From: an uncultured Candidatus Melainabacteria bacterium
GTDB lineage: Bacteria > Cyanobacteriota > Vampirovibrionia > Gastranaerophilales > Gastranaerophilaceae
Length of the DNA stretch: 64,000 bases
Reading direction: 5' to 3'
Assembly: GCA_934754655.1 (NCBI GenBank)
Contig: CAKVIC010000004.1
Coordinates: 58,339 to 122,338, forward strand
Shown here: in pieces, positions 25,902 to 35,565 of the stretch
Layout of the letters: each line of letters opens with the position of its first letter
Numbering within the stretch: the stretch's first letter is position 1
Position numbers and translations under genes: made by a program
The notes under the pieces: model-generated
What the model was told of the DNA's origin: nothing
Databases searched by the model: none
Seen by the model: the letters and a program-made list of their open reading frames with translations, nothing else

Positions 25902-26027
25902 CAGAATCATCCTCTTTTATACATTTTCACGGGTTTTGAGTGTAAGTCTGCGAGAAATTGTCATTTTTCAATTTCGCATTCTCATTGCGTGAACAAATTT
26001 GCCTTACAATTTTATCGTAGACAAATC

Positions 26028-27677
26028 TTACATCATACCCATTCCGCCCATGCCTGCCATTGCTGACATATCAGGAGCAGCTGATTTTTCTTCAGGAATA
26101 TCAACTACAGCAGCCTCTGTTGTTAATAACATTGAACCTACTGAAGCGGCATTTTCTAAAGCACTTCTTGTTACTTTTGCAGGATCTACAATACCAGCTG
26201 CGAACATATCTGTGTATCTATCCAACAACGCATCGTAGCCATAAGCGCCTTTTTCTGATTTAACATTATCTACTACAACATCAGATTTTGCACCAGCGTT
26301 TGCTGCAATTGCTCTCAATGGAACATCCAATGCGGCTGTCAAAATTTTGAATCCGCTCTTTTCATCATCTGAATCAAATTTCATTGTTGCCATTTTTGAT
26401 TCTAATTCTTGTTGAACTCTGATTAGCGCAACACCACCACCAGGAACAATTCCTTCTTCGTTAGCTGCTCTTGTTGCGTTCAAAGCGTCTTCAATTCTTA
26501 ATTTTCTTTCTTTTAATTCAATCTCTGTTGCTGCGCCAACTTCAATAACTGCAACACCACCTGACAATTTAGCCTTACGTTCTTGCAATTTTTCTTTGTC
26601 GTATTCAGAATCTGACATTTCAATTTGTTTATTAATTAATTTAACTCTTTCTGCGACAGCTTCTTTTGTTTCATTACCAACAACGATTGTAGTTTCATCT
26701 TTAGTTACTGTTACACGTTTTGCAAGACCCATCATTTGAGTAGTAATATTTTCAAGTTTAATACCCAATTCTTCTGTGAACATTTGACCGCCTGTCAAGA
26801 TTGCAATATCTTCTAACATAGCTTTTCTTCTATCACCAAAACCAGGGGCTTTAACTGCAACTGCTCTCAAAACTTTTCTCATTGTATTAACAACAAGTGT
26901 TGCTAAAGCTTCGCCCTCAACATCTTCTGCAATAAGAAGAAGGGAACGACCGTCACGTGCAACTTGTTCAAGAACAGGTACTAAGTCTGAAATAATATTG
27001 ATTTTTTTGTTTACACAAAGTACGTAAGCATCTTCTAATACAGCTTCCATTCTTTCTGCATCGGTTACAAAATAAGGTGAAATATAACCTTTATCAAATT
27101 GCATACCTTCAACAACTTTCAAATTTGTACCAAAAGATTTACTTTCTTCTACGGTAATAACGCCATCATGACCAACTTTATCCATAGCTTCTGCAATCAA
27201 TTCGCCTATTTCAGAATTATTGCCGGCAGAAATTCCTGCAACTTGTGCAATTTCTTCCTTTGTATTAACAGGTCTTGATAAATCCCTAACTTTGTTAATA
27301 GCGATTTCTACAGCTTTATCAATACCACGTTTCATTGACATTGGATTTGCGCCTGCTGTCAAATTTTTCAAACCTTCTCTTACAATTGCTTGAGCTAAAA
27401 CTGATGCTGTTGTAGTTCCATCGCCTGCAACATCATTAGTTTTTGATGAAACTTCTTTTAAAAGTTGAGCACCTGCATTTTCTAAACCATCTTTTAATTC
27501 AATTTCTTTTGCTATAGTAACACCATCATTAACAATTTGTGGTGCACCAAATTTCTTTTGTAGAATTACGTTTCTACCTTTAGGTCCAAGTGTAACCTTA
27601 ACGGCATCTGCTACAGCATCAATGCCTTTAAGAAGCGATTTTCTTGCTTCTTCTTCAAAAACTATTTTTTTTGCCAT
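26028..27677 (-). CDS. groL: Chaperonin GroEL (60-kDa)
   Basis: GroEL forms the double-ring ATP-driven folding chamber. The 549 residues match. Typical stretches are TLGPKGRNVIL near residue 30, NDGVTIAKEIEL near 52, GDGTTTASVLAQ near 86 and EEGIVPGGGVALI near 405; the C-terminus is the Gly/Met tail GMGGMGMM. It follows groES by 82 bp on the minus strand. A second groEL copy, usual in cyanobacteria, cannot be judged here. No HrcA (CIRCE) operator was found before the operon. A hairpin near 25949-25977 lies beyond its stop. Confidence 0.98.
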   Translation of the reverse strand: MAKKIVFEEEARKSLLKGIDAVADAVKVTLGPKGRNVILQKKFGAPQIVNDGVTIAKEIELKDGLENAGAQLLKEVSSKTNDVAGDGTTTASVLAQAIVREGLKNLTAGANPMSMKRGIDKAVEIAINKVRDLSRPVNTKEEIAQVAGISAGNNSEIGELIAEAMDKVGHDGVITVEESKSFGTNLKVVEGMQFDKGYISPYFVTDAERMEAVLEDAYVLCVNKKINIISDLVPVLEQVARDGRSLLLIAEDVEGEALATLVVNTMRKVLRAVAVKAPGFGDRRKAMLEDIAILTGGQMFTEELGIKLENITTQMMGLAKRVTVTKDETTIVVGNETKEAVAERVKLINKQIEMSDSEYDKEKLQERKAKLSGGVAVIEVGAATEIELKERKLRIEDALNATRAANEEGIVPGGGVALIRVQQELESKMATMKFDSDDEKSGFKILTAALDVPLRAIAANAGAKSDVVVDNVKSEKGAYGYDALLDRYTDMFAAGIVDPAKVTRSALENAASVGSMLLTTEAAVVDIPEEKSAAPDMSAMAGMGGMGMM

Positions 27678-27759
27678 GCTTATATTCTCCTTTATTTTTT
27701 ACTAATTAATAGGTTAATAAGTTAATAAGAAATTAAGTAATTATGCTCTTATCAACTTA

Positions 27760-28047
27760 CTATTCAATCACAGCTAATGCGTCTTTAATAGATAAGATTT
27801 TATATTCAACGCCATCAATTTTAACTTCAGTTCCTGCATATTTTGCATAAAGAACGATATCACCAACTTTAACTTCCATTGGTTCTTTTTCGCCCTTTTC
27901 ATTAGTTTTTCCACTACCTACTGCAACAACTTCACCTTTTTGAGGTTTTTCTTTTGCACTATCAGGAATAAATATTCCACCAGAGGTTTGTTCTGTATCC
28001 TCAATAATCTTAATTACAATTCTGTCTTGTAAAGGTTTTAATGCCAT
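27760..28047 (-). CDS. groS: Co-chaperonin GroES (10-kDa)
   Basis: GroES caps the GroEL ring. With the ATG at 28047 the protein is 95 residues, the normal length: ALKPLQDRIVIK at the start, the mobile loop EQTSGGIFIPDSAKEKPQKGEV near residues 17-38, and IVLYAKYAGTEVKIDG late. The longer reading from 28098 adds 17 atypical residues. AGGAGG sits 9 bases before 28047, which settles the start. It is first in the groES-groEL operon. Confidence 0.97.
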   Translation of the reverse strand: MALKPLQDRIVIKIIEDTEQTSGGIFIPDSAKEKPQKGEVVAVGSGKTNEKGEKEPMEVKVGDIVLYAKYAGTEVKIDGVEYKILSIKDALAVIE

Positions 28048-28193
28048 AATTTTAATCCTCCTATTATCTACATATATATTTATATACCAATTTTTCAATT
28101 TTAGATTAAATATTAATGAAAAATTAATTTTTTATTTTTTTATTTTTAATATTAACCACATGGTCTATACAAAATTCAATCCCTTGATTGATG

Positions 28194-28221
28194 TTGACAA
28201 ATTTTTAATTTAGTACACTAT
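28194..28221 (+). promoter_or_regulatory. Promoter of the AMIN-like gene
   Basis: A consensus TTGACA at 28194-28199 is followed after 16 bp by CACTAT (28216-28221); GAGGGAGAGAG lies before the ATG at 28243. The region also carries the divergent groES leader. Confidence 0.5.
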
Positions 28222-28242
28222 TTTTGAGGGAGAGAGTATTTT

Positions 28243-29313
28243 ATGAAAAGAGTATTGTTGTTATTGGGCATAATGTCATCAATTACATTCGCAATGGCAG
28301 AAGAAAACGTATTACAAACAATTGAGATTGAGCCTGTAAAAGATACATATAATATAGTTTTGGTTTCAGATAAAGCCGTTGATGTCAAGAAAAATGTTCA
28401 AGCGTCAAATAAGATTACACTTAATCTTAAAGATATTAGAGCTTCAAAAACCTTGAACACTATTTACAACAATGTTGATAACGTTGATACAGTTATGGTT
28501 GAGCCACAAGGTAATGGCATAAATATCTTTTTCCAAGCGGAAAACGCTGAAAAAGCGACTGTATCTTTTGATGCTTTAACAAAAACAACGCCGGTAACTA
28601 AACCTATTAATCAAACAAAAAACTTAAAACTTAATAATCCGATTGAAAGTTATGCACCAATATATTCTGATGAATATCAAAATGAAAAAAAATCAAATTT
28701 GTTTTCAAAATTGAAAAAATCACCGGCTGCGGATTCAATAACAGATTCTATTGATGAGGACACAGTAAGTGATTTAACGCATAAAGGTATCTCATACGGT
28801 TTAGTTGGTTTATTTGCCTTTGCTTTGTTAAAATTATTTAAGCGCAAAGAACCTGAAATGCAAATTGGCTTAACACAATCTTTGAATGATAGAGAAATTG
28901 AGATGTACAAAGGTAATCAGCCTGTTGGTATCAATTATTCAACTCCAGAAAAACCTTTTACAACAGTAAATTATGGATTGAATGCATACCAAAAAGTTAA
29001 TAGAAATCCTTATGAAACTTCACCAATACAATATCATAATCCAAAATTGAGAGGCTTTTCTGCTCAAAAACCACAACAAAGTGCAATTCATGCAACAATG
29101 AGCACACAACCTATTCAAACTCAAATGGCGACAGCAGTTCAACCACAAGTGAAAAAACATACAACACCTGTAAATACTGCGCCTGTAAATCAATCAAATC
29201 CAAATATTGATAATTTAAAGTTTTTAGAATCAATGACCGCAATTTATGAAAAAAGTGGCAGACATGATTTGGCAAAAGGTTTAAAAGATAGTTTAAGCAA
29301 AAATTTAAAATAA
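28243..29313 (+). CDS. AMIN-like domain protein with a central membrane helix, function unknown
   Basis: The 356-residue protein starts with a Sec signal (MKRVLLLLGIMSSITFAMAE). Residues 25-115 form a beta-rich region (TYNIVLVSDKAVDV, NKITLNLKDIRAS, NGINIFFQAENAEKATVSF) resembling the AMIN domain that targets envelope proteins to peptidoglycan or pilus machinery. A membrane helix (GISYGLVGLFAFALLKLF) lies near residues 187-204. The C-terminal half is Gln/Pro/Thr-rich and ends in a short helix (FLESMTAIYEKSGRHDLAKGL). The AMIN call is tentative. It has its own promoter and a strong terminator, so it is a single-gene unit. Confidence 0.65.
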   Translation: MKRVLLLLGIMSSITFAMAEENVLQTIEIEPVKDTYNIVLVSDKAVDVKKNVQASNKITLNLKDIRASKTLNTIYNNVDNVDTVMVEPQGNGINIFFQAENAEKATVSFDALTKTTPVTKPINQTKNLKLNNPIESYAPIYSDEYQNEKKSNLFSKLKKSPAADSITDSIDEDTVSDLTHKGISYGLVGLFAFALLKLFKRKEPEMQIGLTQSLNDREIEMYKGNQPVGINYSTPEKPFTTVNYGLNAYQKVNRNPYETSPIQYHNPKLRGFSAQKPQQSAIHATMSTQPIQTQMATAVQPQVKKHTTPVNTAPVNQSNPNIDNLKFLESMTAIYEKSGRHDLAKGLKDSLSKNLK

Positions 29314-29348
29314 CAATAATCTTTTTATAAAAACTATACTATTAAGTT

Positions 29349-29369
29349 GGCACTGCAAAGTGCCTTTTT
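29349..29369 (+). terminator. Rho-independent terminator
   Basis: GGCACT-GCAA-AGTGCC (29349-29364) followed by TTTTT, 36 bp past the stop of the AMIN-like gene. Confidence 0.85.
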
Positions 29370-29438
29370 ATTATTTTAAAAAACCTATTCACTACATTAC
29401 TACTTATATTTAATTGCAAAGTGTGATATTCTTGTCTT

Positions 29439-31280
29439 ATGAAAAAATTTTTTACAATTATTTCAATTTTAATATTAATATTTTTATTTGGAAAACTTTT
29501 TATAAAAAAAGATATTCCAACTTCTTATGAAAATTTTAAAAATAATACCCAATCCGAAAATATTGACTATCCTGATTCCAACAAAAACGTTACAATAAAT
29601 AATATTGATTTTTTGCAAGTACAATCACCGATTGGCAAGTTTGGCGGAGAACTTGTAATTTCAACAATTGGCGAAGGGCCTAAAACATTTAATCCCTGTA
29701 ATTCAAAGGACGCAACCTCTTCCGCAATGGCAGGTTTAATGTATGACGGACTTTTAACCACCGAACCCAAAACCGGTGAAGTTATACCACTTTTGGCAAA
29801 AAGTTTTGAAATAAATGGAAACGATTACATTATTAATTTACGAAAAGGTGTTTGTTGGTCAGATGGCACTATAATCACCGCTGATGATATTTTGTACACT
29901 TATCAAGAAATCGTTTTTGCAGGGCTTGGTAATACGGCTTCGCGCGATGCAATGGTTATTGATGGCAAATTACCTCAAATAGAAAAAATTAATGATTATA
30001 CTGTGAAATTTACTATTTCTAAACCATTTGCGCCATTTTTAAGACAATTAACTTACCCGATTGTTCCTAAACATTATTTTAAACCTTATTCAGATAAAGG
30101 TGAATCTGCGTTTAACGCATTTTTATCACCTAATACAAATCCAAAAGAAATCGTAACAGGTGGCGCGTTCAGATTGAAGGAATACGTTGCGGCGCAAAGA
30201 ATTATTTTTGAACGTAATCCGAATTATTATAAAATAAATTTAAAACTTGAACGTTTACCGTATTTAGACAAAATCGTTTATTTAATAGTCGGTGATACAA
30301 ATAATGAAATCTTAAAATTTGAAGCAAAAGAAATTGACGCTTTGAGTTTACGTGGCTCAAATGTTGCACGATACAAAATTCGAGAAAACAAATCTGATTA
30401 TAAAATATATAATTTAGGTGCAGATACGGGAACTCTTTTTGTAGTATTTAATTTGAATAACAGAAAAAATAGTGATGGCGTATGGAATGTAGAGCCTAAA
30501 AAACAACGTTGGTTTGCTGACAAAAATTTTAGACTTGCAATTGATTCTGCAATTGATAGAAAAAATATGGTGCAAAATATTGCACAAGGCGTTGCAGAAC
30601 CTTTGTATACAGCAGAAAGCTTGAACTCTATCTATTTAAACAAAAGCCTTAAACCTTATCCTAAAGATATAAATAATTCTTTAAATTTGTTGAAAGCTTC
30701 AGGGTTTTATCTAAAAAATAATATTTTATACGACAAATACAATGAGCGTGTAGAATTTAATTTGTATACAAATGCTGGTTCATTAGACAGAGAATCCATT
30801 GGGGTAATGATTAAGCAGGATTTGGAAGATATCGGGATAAAAGTTAATTTTAAACCGATTGAATTCAATTCTTTGGTCAATAAAATTTCAAACACAAATG
30901 ATTGGGACATGGTAATAATCGGGTTAACCGGTTCACCCCTAGAGCCACATGACGGCAAAAATGTTTGGCAATCATCAGGACCTTTGCATTTATTTAATCA
31001 ACGACCAAGCGGTTATAAAATTGATGATAGACTTGATTGGGAAAAAGAACTTGATGAAATTTTTGACAAAGGCGCGCTCAAGCTTTCGTATGAAGAGCGT
31101 AAACCTTATTACGACAGGTATCAAGAAATTATTTATAATGAAAAACCTATAATTTATTTGTATTCACCGCTTAGAATAATTGCTGTAAGAAAAAAAATTA
31201 AAAATATTTTTCCAACCGAATTAAGTGGTTTGCTTTACAATCTTGATGAATTATATATTGATAACGGAGAATTAAAATAA
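29439..31280 (+). CDS. Oligopeptide/dipeptide ABC transporter, substrate-binding protein (SBP family 5)
   Basis: This binds peptides (or nickel/other SBP5 ligands) outside the inner membrane and delivers them to the permeases encoded next. The 613 residues have the family start (GEGPKTFNPCNSKDATSS, LMYDGLLTTEPKTGEVIPLLAKSF as separate motifs near residues 75-115) and WSDGTIITADDILYTYQ near 142. The N-terminus is a hydrophobic segment (IISILILIFLFGKLF) without a lipobox cysteine, so it is probably an uncleaved anchor or a Sec signal rather than a lipoprotein. Its stop overlaps the next start by one base. Confidence 0.9.
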   Translation: MKKFFTIISILILIFLFGKLFIKKDIPTSYENFKNNTQSENIDYPDSNKNVTINNIDFLQVQSPIGKFGGELVISTIGEGPKTFNPCNSKDATSSAMAGLMYDGLLTTEPKTGEVIPLLAKSFEINGNDYIINLRKGVCWSDGTIITADDILYTYQEIVFAGLGNTASRDAMVIDGKLPQIEKINDYTVKFTISKPFAPFLRQLTYPIVPKHYFKPYSDKGESAFNAFLSPNTNPKEIVTGGAFRLKEYVAAQRIIFERNPNYYKINLKLERLPYLDKIVYLIVGDTNNEILKFEAKEIDALSLRGSNVARYKIRENKSDYKIYNLGADTGTLFVVFNLNNRKNSDGVWNVEPKKQRWFADKNFRLAIDSAIDRKNMVQNIAQGVAEPLYTAESLNSIYLNKSLKPYPKDINNSLNLLKASGFYLKNNILYDKYNERVEFNLYTNAGSLDRESIGVMIKQDLEDIGIKVNFKPIEFNSLVNKISNTNDWDMVIIGLTGSPLEPHDGKNVWQSSGPLHLFNQRPSGYKIDDRLDWEKELDEIFDKGALKLSYEERKPYYDRYQEIIYNEKPIIYLYSPLRIIAVRKKIKNIFPTELSGLLYNLDELYIDNGELK

Positions 31281-32257
31281 TGGAAATGTTTAGATACATC
31301 TTTAAGCGCATACTTCAAACAATTCCTTTATTAATAATTGTTTCATTAATCAGCTTTTTTATAATACGCTTGTCGCCGGTAGACCCGCTTGCGGAATTAC
31401 GTTTAAACCCTTCAATTTCTGAAGAAACTTTAAACAAAGAAATTAAACGACTAAATTTAGATAAACCGATTTATATTCAATATTTTTCATGGGCAAAATC
31501 TTTTGTCAAAGGGGATTTAGGCTATACAACCGCCGGCGAAAAAGTTTCTCAAAAACTTGCAGAAAGAATCCCAAACACGCTTTTGCTTTCGCTTGTCGTA
31601 ATTTTTATGACTTGGCTTGTCGGCATTCCTTTGGGAATAATTTCTGCAATAAAAAAAGAATCAGTGTTTGACAGGTTTTTAACGGTTTTAGCAAGTATCG
31701 GAATGGCAATTCCTTCGTTTTTCTTTGCAATTTTATTATTAATTTTTGCAGTAAAAACAGGTTGGTTTCCGGTTGGCGGACTCACAAGTTATAATTATAA
31801 CGAACTTTCTTTTTGCGGAAAATTTATAGATATTGCTAAACACTTAGTTTTACCGACAGTGGTTTTATTTACGATATCATTAGCAGGTTTGCAACGCCAA
31901 ATCAGAGCGAACATGTTGGAAGTTTTGGATAGTGATTATATCAAATACGCAAGAGCGCGTGGGTTAAGTGAATTTCAAGTAATTTTTAAACATGCACTTA
32001 GAAATGCAATAAACCCGATGATTACGCTTTTAGGATTTGAATTTGCAGGGTTATTAAGTGGAGCGGCTTTGACAGAATATGTTTTTCAATATCCGGGGTT
32101 AGGAAGACTTATTCTTGAAGCTGTGATGAAATCTGATATAAATTTAGTTATGGCATCTTTAATGATGGGAACAATTATGTTAATTTTAGGTAATTTATTG
32201 GCGGATATTTTACTTATGATTACAGATCCAAGAATAAGACGCAGGAGTGAACAATAA
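31280..32257 (+). CDS. Oligopeptide/dipeptide ABC transporter permease (DppB/OppB type)
   Basis: The 325 residues have six membrane helices. The N-terminal YIFKRILQTIPLLIIVSLISF and LDKPIYIQYFSW are standard for DppB. The ATPase-contacting EAA loop is RARGLSEFQVIFKHALRNAINPMI near residue 222 (position given, motif abbreviated). It overlaps the binding-protein gene by one base and is followed 2 bp later by the partner permease. Confidence 0.93.
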   Translation: MEMFRYIFKRILQTIPLLIIVSLISFFIIRLSPVDPLAELRLNPSISEETLNKEIKRLNLDKPIYIQYFSWAKSFVKGDLGYTTAGEKVSQKLAERIPNTLLLSLVVIFMTWLVGIPLGIISAIKKESVFDRFLTVLASIGMAIPSFFFAILLLIFAVKTGWFPVGGLTSYNYNELSFCGKFIDIAKHLVLPTVVLFTISLAGLQRQIRANMLEVLDSDYIKYARARGLSEFQVIFKHALRNAINPMITLLGFEFAGLLSGAALTEYVFQYPGLGRLILEAVMKSDINLVMASLMMGTIMLILGNLLADILLMITDPRIRRRSEQ

Positions 32258-32259
32258 AA

Positions 32260-33315
32260 ATGGAATTTTTAAAAAGCATTTTAAAAGATAGATTTACACA
32301 ATTAGCGTTTTTAATACTCGTTTTATTGTATCTTATGATTATTTTTGCGGATTTTTTGGCACCATATTCAAGCAATTATTCAAATCGCGAAATGTCTTAT
32401 ACTCCACCTTCACCTATTTATACAATAAATGAAAAAGGAAAATTTTCTTTACCTTATACTTATAATTACACGCGAGAATTTGACTCCAATCTAATGCAGA
32501 CGGTTTATAAACTTGACCGTTCAAGCAAATATTTTATTAAACCTTTTACCAAAGGCGAAACTTACAAATTTTTGGGAATAATCTCTACTGATAGACATTT
32601 ATTTGGCGTTAGAGAAGGTGGAAATCTTTATTTATTAGGCACAGATATAAACGGTCGAGATGTGTTTTCAAGAATCCTTTTAGGTGGCAGAATCTCTTTG
32701 ACAATCGGATTTTTAGCCTTGTTAATTGTTTTTCCAATCGGACTTTTGTACGGCGGAATTTCAGGATACGTAGGCGGAGCTATTGATAATATTATGATGC
32801 GCTTTGCAGAAGCTATTATGGCGATTCCGAGTTTTTATTTGTTAATAATCCTTGCGGCGATTTTACCTGCCGGCATGACGAGTATACAAAGATTTTGTCT
32901 AATTGTTGTAATACTTGCGCTTGTTGGTTGGGCTGGCTTTGCACGCGTTATTCGCGGTATGGTTTTATCAATAAAAAAAGAAGAATTTGTGTTGGCTGAA
33001 AAAACAATGGGCGCGTCTAATTTAAGGATTATTTTAAAACACTTGCTTCCTCAAACCACAAGTTACGTAATAATTGCAATGACTTTGTCTGTACCATCTT
33101 ATATTTTGGCAGAATCCGGTTTAAGCTTTTTAGGATTAGGTATACAACAACCGGATGCAAGTTGGGGAAATATGCTAAAAGAAGCACAAGAATTTACTAA
33201 TATCCTCTATAGACCTTGGTTACTTGCTCCGGGGGGATTAATATTTATAGCTGTTTTAGCTTTTAATTTATTAGGCGATGCAATAAGAGATTATCTTGAC
33301 CCAAAATCTGAATAA
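32260..33315 (+). CDS. Oligopeptide/dipeptide ABC transporter permease (DppC/OppC type)
   Basis: The 351 residues contain the DppC signature LGTDINGRDVFSRILLGGR near residue 127, and the EAA loop (AEKTMGASNLRIILKHLLP) near 245. Between the first membrane helix and the signature is a periplasmic insertion of about 80 residues with no recognised fold, longer than in most DppC and similar in size to YejE-type permeases. No ATPase genes (dppD/dppF) follow; they must lie elsewhere. adk starts 133 bp downstream under its own promoter. Confidence 0.92.
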   Translation: MEFLKSILKDRFTQLAFLILVLLYLMIIFADFLAPYSSNYSNREMSYTPPSPIYTINEKGKFSLPYTYNYTREFDSNLMQTVYKLDRSSKYFIKPFTKGETYKFLGIISTDRHLFGVREGGNLYLLGTDINGRDVFSRILLGGRISLTIGFLALLIVFPIGLLYGGISGYVGGAIDNIMMRFAEAIMAIPSFYLLIILAAILPAGMTSIQRFCLIVVILALVGWAGFARVIRGMVLSIKKEEFVLAEKTMGASNLRIILKHLLPQTTSYVIIAMTLSVPSYILAESGLSFLGLGIQQPDASWGNMLKEAQEFTNILYRPWLLAPGGLIFIAVLAFNLLGDAIRDYLDPKSE

Positions 33316-33393
33316 ATTTCACTGAAAAATCTTTTAATACTTTTGCACGTTGCTTTGCACCAAAAGGATTTGTTTTGATTAACATATCACAGC

Positions 33394-33422
33394 TTGTATC
33401 CTACAAAGATTAGTACTATAAT
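33394..33422 (+). promoter_or_regulatory. Promoter of adk
   Basis: TTGTAT at 33394-33399 and a perfect TATAAT at 33417-33422 are spaced 17 bp apart, 26 bp before the adk start, which has AAAGGAG. Confidence 0.75.
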
Positions 33423-33448
33423 ATACGTATTAATAAAAGGAGATAACT

Positions 33449-34108
33449 ATGAAGCAGGAGCTGATTTTTTTAGGGCCGCCGGCATGTGGCAAAGGTACGC
33501 AAACAAGCAAGTTGGCAAAATATCTTGGTTTTCCGCATATTGATACCGGTTCATTACTTAGGGCAGAAATTGCGAAAGAATCAGAAGAAGGAAAAATTGC
33601 AAAATTTCATATTGACCAAGGTCATTTAGTTCCTGTAGAACTCGTTGGTGCAATAATTTCTAAACGATTACGTCAAGAGGATTGCAAAAATGGTTATGTG
33701 CTTGATGGTTATCCGCGAAGTTTAGAACAAGCAGAATTGCTTGAAAAAATTAACGCAGACATTGATGCTAAAGAAAAAGCAGATTTTAAAGCTATATATT
33801 TTGATATAAATATGGATGTATTGTTAGATAGAATCATTCATAGGCAATCATGTCCGGTTTGCGGTGAAATTTATAACATTAAATACAAACCGTCAAAAGT
33901 AGAAAATATTTGTGACAAGTGTAATGTTCCTCTAGTTACTCGCGCTGATGATAATGAAGAAATCGCAAAAGAAAGATTTAATACATATTTTAAAGAAACT
34001 GCGCCACTAATAGATTTTTATAAGAAAAAAAGAAAATTATACGACTTAGACGCAATGGGCACTATTGATGAAGTTTGGGAACGAATGAAAAATATAGTCC
34101 TTAAATAA
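33449..34108 (+). CDS. adk: Adenylate kinase (zinc-type long form)
   Basis: Adk balances AMP, ADP and ATP. The 219 residues carry the P-loop GPPACGKGTQT near residue 9, the AMP site (HIDTGSLLRAEIA), DGYPRSLEQAE near 89 and the LID domain with four cysteines (CPVCG, later CDKC near residue 150), so it binds zinc. It has its own promoter and a strong terminator. Unusually it is not in a ribosomal protein operon. The P-loop alanine (PPACGKGT) instead of G is common. Confidence 0.95.
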   Translation: MKQELIFLGPPACGKGTQTSKLAKYLGFPHIDTGSLLRAEIAKESEEGKIAKFHIDQGHLVPVELVGAIISKRLRQEDCKNGYVLDGYPRSLEQAELLEKINADIDAKEKADFKAIYFDINMDVLLDRIIHRQSCPVCGEIYNIKYKPSKVENICDKCNVPLVTRADDNEEIAKERFNTYFKETAPLIDFYKKKRKLYDLDAMGTIDEVWERMKNIVLK

Positions 34109-34135
34109 GCATTATCTATTTAAAATCTCAATAAT

Positions 34136-34175
34136 AAAAATCAATGTGAAAATATAACATTTCACATTGATTTTT
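34136..34175. terminator. Bidirectional terminator between adk and mlaD
   Basis: TCAATGTGAAA at 34141-34151 pairs perfectly with 34160-34170, with AAAAA on the left and TTTTT on the right. It ends both converging transcripts. Confidence 0.85.
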
Positions 34176-34192
34176 GTTATATTTTATCATTA

Positions 34193-35548
34193 TTAAAACA
34201 TCAATCTAAACAACAAGAATCGTTTATTCAATTTTTCTGAGAACTTTTTCAAATTGCCGACAGTTGCAGATGTATCATCCATAATTTGTTTTAAGTTTTC
34301 TTTCTCGCCACATTTACCGTTAACTGTTTCTATTGCATTTGATACTTCGCACATCGTCACATTGAAATTATCAATTGATGTTGTAAGTTTGCTTTTCAAG
34401 TTTTCATCTTTTGTCATTTTATTAACAGAAGCTGAAATTTCATTCAAATTAGACATTGTACTATTTAAATCTTCAGCAAAATCTTTTGCATTAATAGAAC
34501 CAATTATTGGCGCTAATTGTTTTGATAAATTAGCTATTGCATCAGCCGTGTTATACATTGTTGGTTTGAAATTTTCATCACCAATCACACCATTAATATT
34601 TATTGCAAGTTTATTAAAGTTTGAAGTTGCATCAGTCATCATCCACACAATCGCATCAATATCATTTTTAGAAGTATCAACCAGTTTTTCTGTTTTTTCT
34701 AAAGTCGTCGTTGCTTGAGCTGTTAAATTTTTGAAATTATTTACTGATTGTTGTAATTCTGCAATCATTGAATTACTTAACAATTCGTTAATAACCCGAT
34801 TTGTTTCAGTCAAACCAACCGCAGCTTTATATTGCAAATCCATAAAATCAGCCACCCTCATCGGTTCAACGACTGTGTAAGGCGAAGTTTGATTTGGATA
34901 AGGCAAAGGAGTATTATCTAAAGGTGAAATTCGTAATTTTTGAACATGATTTTCTGTAACGATTTTTCCTGTCATAAATTCCGGTAAAATAAGCCCCGGA
35001 AGGTTTACAAAATAATCCACTTTATATGCATAACTTGTTTTTACGGTATCTTTCAATTCTTGCGGAATTAATTGCGAAGTCATAATTTGTGATTTTTTTA
35101 CTTTACCAACATTGTAATACTTGTCATCGAGCTTAATCTCAACATCAGCATCATTTCTTAAAATTTCTTTATTCACAACCGGAATATAAACTGAACGAAT
35201 TTTAGGCGGAGTTATTTCTAAAAATTGTTCACCAATCAAGCCTGATTGTTGAATTGAAAGCATTGAAGCAGTTGGAATTTTTATATCCGGTTCTGTTATA
35301 ACAAATTTTAGTTTTACATAACTTGATTCATTTTCAATAACCGGAATAATTTCTTCAACTTGCCCAACTCTTAACCCCATCATTTGAACACCTGAACCTG
35401 GGCGCATACCGTTTACATCTTTAAACTGAACTTCAATCCTTTCAGCAGAAGAAAACGAACGTCCTTTGACCCAAAGAACTGTAAACAAAAATATTGTTAA
35501 AGCTACTAGTGTAAGAATACCTACTTTTAATGATGGTGAAAGTTTCAT
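34193..35548 (-). CDS. mlaD: MlaD/MCE-family lipid transport protein
   Basis: MCE proteins form periplasmic hexamers that carry phospholipids between the membranes. The 451 residues have an N-terminal membrane helix (VGILTLVALTIFLFTVLWVKG) and an MCE domain at about residues 38-120 (VQFKDVNGMRPGSGVQMMGLRVG, PTASMLSIQQSGLIGEQFLEI, in part). The long C-terminal helical region (250-440), rich in N, T, S and K, is predicted coiled coil, as in the long MCE proteins of cyanobacteria and the plastid TGD2. It is third in a leftward mlaE-mlaF-mlaD operon. Confidence 0.9.
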   Translation of the reverse strand: MKLSPSLKVGILTLVALTIFLFTVLWVKGRSFSSAERIEVQFKDVNGMRPGSGVQMMGLRVGQVEEIIPVIENESSYVKLKFVITEPDIKIPTASMLSIQQSGLIGEQFLEITPPKIRSVYIPVVNKEILRNDADVEIKLDDKYYNVGKVKKSQIMTSQLIPQELKDTVKTSYAYKVDYFVNLPGLILPEFMTGKIVTENHVQKLRISPLDNTPLPYPNQTSPYTVVEPMRVADFMDLQYKAAVGLTETNRVINELLSNSMIAELQQSVNNFKNLTAQATTTLEKTEKLVDTSKNDIDAIVWMMTDATSNFNKLAININGVIGDENFKPTMYNTADAIANLSKQLAPIIGSINAKDFAEDLNSTMSNLNEISASVNKMTKDENLKSKLTTSIDNFNVTMCEVSNAIETVNGKCGEKENLKQIMDDTSATVGNLKKFSEKLNKRFLLFRLMF

Positions 35549-35565
35549 TTATAACAACCTCTTTT

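Noticed and set aside
28048..28242. CIRCE/HrcA operator before groES
   Set aside because: No TTAGCACTC-N9-GAGTGCTAA-like sequence exists in the gap.
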